Shown here: one piece after another, positions 60,218 through 64,000 of the stretch
Numbering within the stretch: the first letter of the stretch is position 1
Layout: each line of letters begins with the position of its first letter
From: Asterias rubens
Taxonomy: Eukaryota; Echinodermata; Asteroidea; Forcipulatida; Asteriidae
DNA length: 64,000 nucleotides
Direction: 5' to 3'
Assembly: GCF_902459465.1 (NCBI RefSeq)
Contig: NC_047066.1
Span: 19,409,047 to 19,473,046, forward strand
The notes under the pieces: model-generated
Told to the model about the DNA's origin: nothing
Databases searched by the model: none
Seen by the model: the letters and a program-made list of their open reading frames with translations, nothing else
Translations under genes and position numbers: made by a program

Positions 60218-61551
60218 AGCTGAGATTTTGACTCTGAAGTCGATTTGTAACGAACAGATGTTATAGATTTTGCTCACTTGAGCAGCAGTTCAGCGGAATC
60301 TTGTGAGATAATTGGTACTGGAGTTATCACCAATTTATTTGTAGGTCGGTTCTAGCAAAACGGCCAAAAATGTGATGAGCTTTGAGTATGTCGTCTTATT
60401 TTAATAGGATCGCAAAGGATGACGTGAAAGCCGTGCATTCCTCTTATTAATATTGCCATTTTCTAAAACCTTGAATTTCTATGGTAGAAGGCAGTCTTTG
60501 GTGATTATCTATAGCCCTTTATGACGTTTGATTCTATTGACGCAGTGTTTATAACGGCTGTTTCTTGATCGAGAAAAACAATTTAATTAAAACGCAAATG
60601 ATGTTAAACTAGCATCTACCAACCATTGTAGGGAAAGATACGATTCTTTTAATTATCATGTACCTTACTTAATAGTGATGTTTTGGACACTTTGAAGTTG
60701 TTGTTGTCGTCGTCGTTGTCGTCGTCGTCGCCGCCGTCGTCGTTGTTATTGTCCTTGTCGTTGTCCTTGTCGTTGTCGTCGTCGTCGTCGTCGTCGTCGT
60801 TGTTGTTTTACACTCAGTTTACTTTGCTCTGTATTGTACCGTCTATAACTGTATACAGGGACCTCTAGAGAAAGCACTGAAAGCTTTACTGTCTAAAACA
60901 AAACACCACTGCAAATAAAGCTTAGAATTGTGTTTGGAATAGTAGGTACATTTTTAAAATAACGAAATCTGATATTTTGTGCACGTTCTAATCAGGTGTA
61001 TACTTCGTGTGCTGTAATCAAAATTTGGCAACGTTGATTGATGGGGTTGTATCAGATGTTTTGTCCTGAATCTTTCGTGTCAGAAGAAAAACTAATGTAT
61101 GATTGTACAGGTACAAGTGACTTATGCAACTGATTATCAGTGCACTGTCAGCAGACTGATGAGAGTATGTTTTTAAACAACTGACCCTTTTTCATAATAC
61201 CTAATAACAATTTTTTTTAACAAATGAAACAGTCGTCGAATTCCTGTACTGTTTTCCCCCTTTAGATCAGTTTAGATATACTACAGCTGCTTTTAAAGGT
61301 ACTAGCTATCTCGATGCATACAATCAATCTGAATAAAACATTGAAGGTGTGCATTGATGTTACCTTTTCTAACACTCTGACACTTGATCTATGCTAACAA
61401 AGCAATGCAAACTTTAGGCCCCACTAATTTGAGCTAGATGAATTTGCGCTCGTCGCAAACTACCTTCTAAAGGCTTAGTTAGAAACTATAAAGTAGTTAG
61501 CACCATGCACATCAGAAATATTTTATGAACTTATAAAATGTTATGATCATT
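60218..61551. repeat. Tandem duplication unit 1, upstream of paralogue 2
   Basis: The segment beginning AGCTGAGATTTTGACTCTGA at 60218 recurs at 61552, a period of 1,334 bp. The unit starts about 105 bp upstream of the paralogue 2 ATG, so it contains promoter-proximal sequence. It includes a GTC/GTT-rich microsatellite (about 60700-60806). Its translation across the microsatellite is serine/leucine low complexity and is not a gene. Confidence 0.97.
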
Positions 61552-62881
61552 AGCTGAGATTTTGACTCTGAAGTCGATTTGTAACGAACAGATGTTATAG
61601 ATTTTGCTCACTTGAGCAGCAGTTCAGCGGAATCTTGTGAGATAATTGGTACTGGAGTTATCACCAATTTATTTGTAGGTCGGTTCTAGCAAAACGGCCA
61701 AAAATGTGATGAGCTTTGAGTATGTCGTCTTATTTTAATAGGATCGCAAAGGATGACGTGAAAGCCGTGCATTCCTCTTATTAATATTGCCATTTTCTAA
61801 AACCTTGAATTTCTATGGTAGAAGGCAGTCTTTGGTGATTATCTATAGCCCTTTATGACGTTTGATTCTATTGACGCAGTGTTTATAACGGCTGTTTCTT
61901 GATCGAGAAAAACAATTTAATTAAAACGCAAATGATGTTAAACTAGCATCTACCAACCATTGTAGGGAAAGATACGATTCTTTTAATTATCATGTACCTT
62001 GCTTAATAGTGATGTTTTGGACACTTTGAAGTTGTTGTTGTCGTCGTCGTTGTCGTCGTCGTCGCCGCCGTCGTCGTTGTTATTGTCCTTGTCGTTGTCC
62101 TTGTCGTTGTCGTCGTCGTCGTCGTCGTTGTTGTTGTTTTACACTCAGTTTACTTTGCTCTGTATTGTACCGTCTATAACTGTATACAGGGACCTCTAGA
62201 GAAAGCACTGAAAGCTTTACTGTCTAAAACAAAACACCACTGCAAATAAAGCTTAGAATTGTGTTTGGAATAGTAGGTACATTTTTAAAATAACGAAATC
62301 TGATAATTTGTGCACGTTCTAATCAGGCGTATACTTCGTGTGCTGTAATCAAAATTTGGCAACGTTGATTGATGGGGTTGTATCAGATGTTTTGTCCTGA
62401 ATCTTTCGTGTCAGAAGAAAAACTAATGTATGATTGTACAGGTACAAGTGACTTATGCAACTGATTATCAGTGCACTGTCAGCAGACTGATGAGAGTATG
62501 TTTTTAAACAACTGGTCCTTTTTCATACTACCTAATAACAATTTTTTTTAACAAATGAAATAGTCGTCGAATTCCTGTACTGTTTTCCCCCTTTAGATCA
62601 GTTTAGATATACTACAGCTGCTTTTAAAGGTACTAGCTATCTCGATGCATACAATCAATCTGAATAAAACATTAAATGTGTGCATTGATGTTACCTTTTC
62701 TAACACTCTGACACTTGTTCTATGCTAACAAAGCAATGCAAACTTTAGGCCCCACTAATTTGAGCTAGATGAATTTGCGCTCGTCGCGAACTACCTTCTA
62801 AAGGCTTAGTTAGAAACTATAAAGTAGTTAGCACCATGCACATCAGAAATATTTTATGAACTTATAAAATGTTATGATCAT
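61552..62881. repeat. Tandem duplication unit 2
   Basis: Second copy, ending TTATGATCAT at 62881, where copy 1 reads straight into copy 2. I count about ten substitutions plus a shorter GTC microsatellite, so identity is near 99%. No exon is visible in either copy. Confidence 0.97.
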
Positions 62882-64000
62882 TTCATGAAACAATACAATT
62901 GCCAAGTTTTTGTACAGCATCGCCTATACTCTCAATTAACGGTTGTAACCATTACCTCAATTCTTTTCAGATGATTTTTTTCAAACTAAACGGACAAACC
63001 TATTTTTTGACACTGGACACCTTTGGTTATTGTCAAAGACCAGTATTTTTCACTTGGCGCATCCCATTATGCATACAATTAACACATCTGTGAAAACTTG
63101 GACTCAATTGGTCATCGAAGTGGCAAGAGAAAAATGAAAGAAAAACACCTTTGTTGCACAAGTGTGTGCGCTTTCAGGATGAACAAGTCTTCTAGTCTAA
63201 AAGTCTTTTAATATTTGAGAGTGCTAACGTATCAACAGCTCCCCGTTGCTCATTTACCAAATACGATTTTATGCTAACAATAATTTTGAGTATTTTCCAA
63301 TAAAATCTGGTGCCTTTAACTGTAACTTAATTAAAATAAGATTAAAGCCCGACAATTGTAAGGTCTATTAAAAATATGCCCGATACGTTTCTTATTCCAC
63401 TGAGAATTAATCGATAGTGAGCGCAACTGGTGGCGTGGTGCTCCTAATTACCAAATCGTGTATGAATGACAAAATGACCTTGACATATAAACGTTTTAGA
63501 CGATTTGTTTTTGCTGTCAACAACTCTATTAAAAGACTCCAATTGGCTACAACTGATTTTTTTCTTTTCTTCATCAAATAATTTTTCATAATTTTCTGCG
63601 TTTGCGTTTTGGACATTTTATTCATCAACATTTTCTGAAATGGATCATTATATTTTTTGTACATGATTGCAGTCAGATTGTAAGCAATATATTGGACTAC
63701 CTCCGTTCAAGATATTAAAGAAAATTACAGTGCTACCTGTATCGCTACATTCTACAGCACAGCATACTACATTAAACCATTATATATCGCCCATTACTTT
63801 AATAAATACCAGACAATAATGGTTAAAAACCGAGTTGATGGTTCTCGCTTACAGTTTGAACAGACAAAATGATGTTGTTTGTATTTTGTTGGTAGTTTTT
63901 AACCATGATAAATTTATTCTGACGTTCAGACGTTTGCTCTTAGTCACATTTATAAGCTCATTTTCTAAGACAAATTCATCTTGCCAAAGATTGTTTATTA
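62882..64000. other. Right-edge sequence, no gene seen
   Basis: It contains a degraded family A miniature element at about 62998-63319 (GACACTGGACAC at one end, GGTGCCTTTAA at the other). An 85-codon minus-strand frame at 63407-63664 is lysine-rich AT-biased sequence with no domain, and I do not treat it as a gene. Confidence 0.6.
62998..63319. mobile_element. Degraded family A miniature element
   Basis: Recognisable blocks are GACACTGGACACC, GTCAAAGACCAG and CTCAATTGGTCATCGAAG, plus the terminal GGTGCCTTTAA. The internal palindrome is largely lost. Confidence 0.65.

Noticed and set aside
60683..60868. Serine/leucine-rich open frame on the plus strand, repeated at 61999.
   Set aside because: It is a translation of the GTC microsatellite within the tandem duplication; no domain or splice context.

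Overview
The window is nuclear DNA of an animal: AT-rich, with GT-AG introns, many short interspersed repeats and miniature transposons, and single-copy metazoan genes. The repeat families and a pair of fibrinogen-like secreted lectins suggest an echinoderm, most likely a sea star. That placement is inference; I could not search a database.

Layout. (1) About 1-26.4 kb, minus strand: a copper-transporting P1B ATPase (ATP7A/ATP7B orthologue). I resolved 22 coding-containing exons that keep one open frame for about 1,116 codons; the last few C-terminal residues lie left of the window. (2) About 26.4-26.7 kb: a compact head-to-head promoter. (3) 26.7-44.9 kb, plus strand: PPIL2, a U-box plus cyclophilin protein of the spliceosome, 18 exons, 530 residues, complete. 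(4) 46.6-52.4 kb and 56.5-60.1 kb, minus strand: two tandem paralogues (492 and 471 residues, 7 exons each) of a secreted protein. Each has a signal peptide, an unrecognised four-cysteine N-terminal domain, and a fibrinogen C-terminal (FBG) domain split in two by a complete F5/8 type C (discoidin) domain. (5) 60.2-62.9 kb: a recent tandem duplication of 1.33 kb immediately upstream of the second paralogue. (6) 62.9-64 kb: no gene seen.

The most interesting content is the nested lectin architecture. The inserted discoidin domain is encoded by two exons bounded on both sides by phase-1 introns, the signature of an exon-shuffled module, and it falls in the loop just before the FBG calcium site. 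Both paralogues share it, so it is not an assembly accident. All four FBG cysteines and the calcium-site acidic residues survive, so the split domain should still fold around the insert. Both paralogues also have duplicated promoter-proximal DNA, and gene 1 of the pair carries a 1.2 kb minisatellite and other duplications in its first intron.

Introns and spacers hold several definable mobile elements: two families of miniature elements flanked by TTAA, one of them interrupted by a 0.75 kb element with a decayed THAP zinc finger (Kolobok-like); a 146 bp family present three times that carries CTCF-like motifs; a 955 bp element with TA duplications; a 240 bp element with 5 bp duplications; foldback elements; and tRNA-derived SINEs. 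ATP7 and PPIL2 are housekeeping genes with unrelated functions; their shared promoter is the only evident link.
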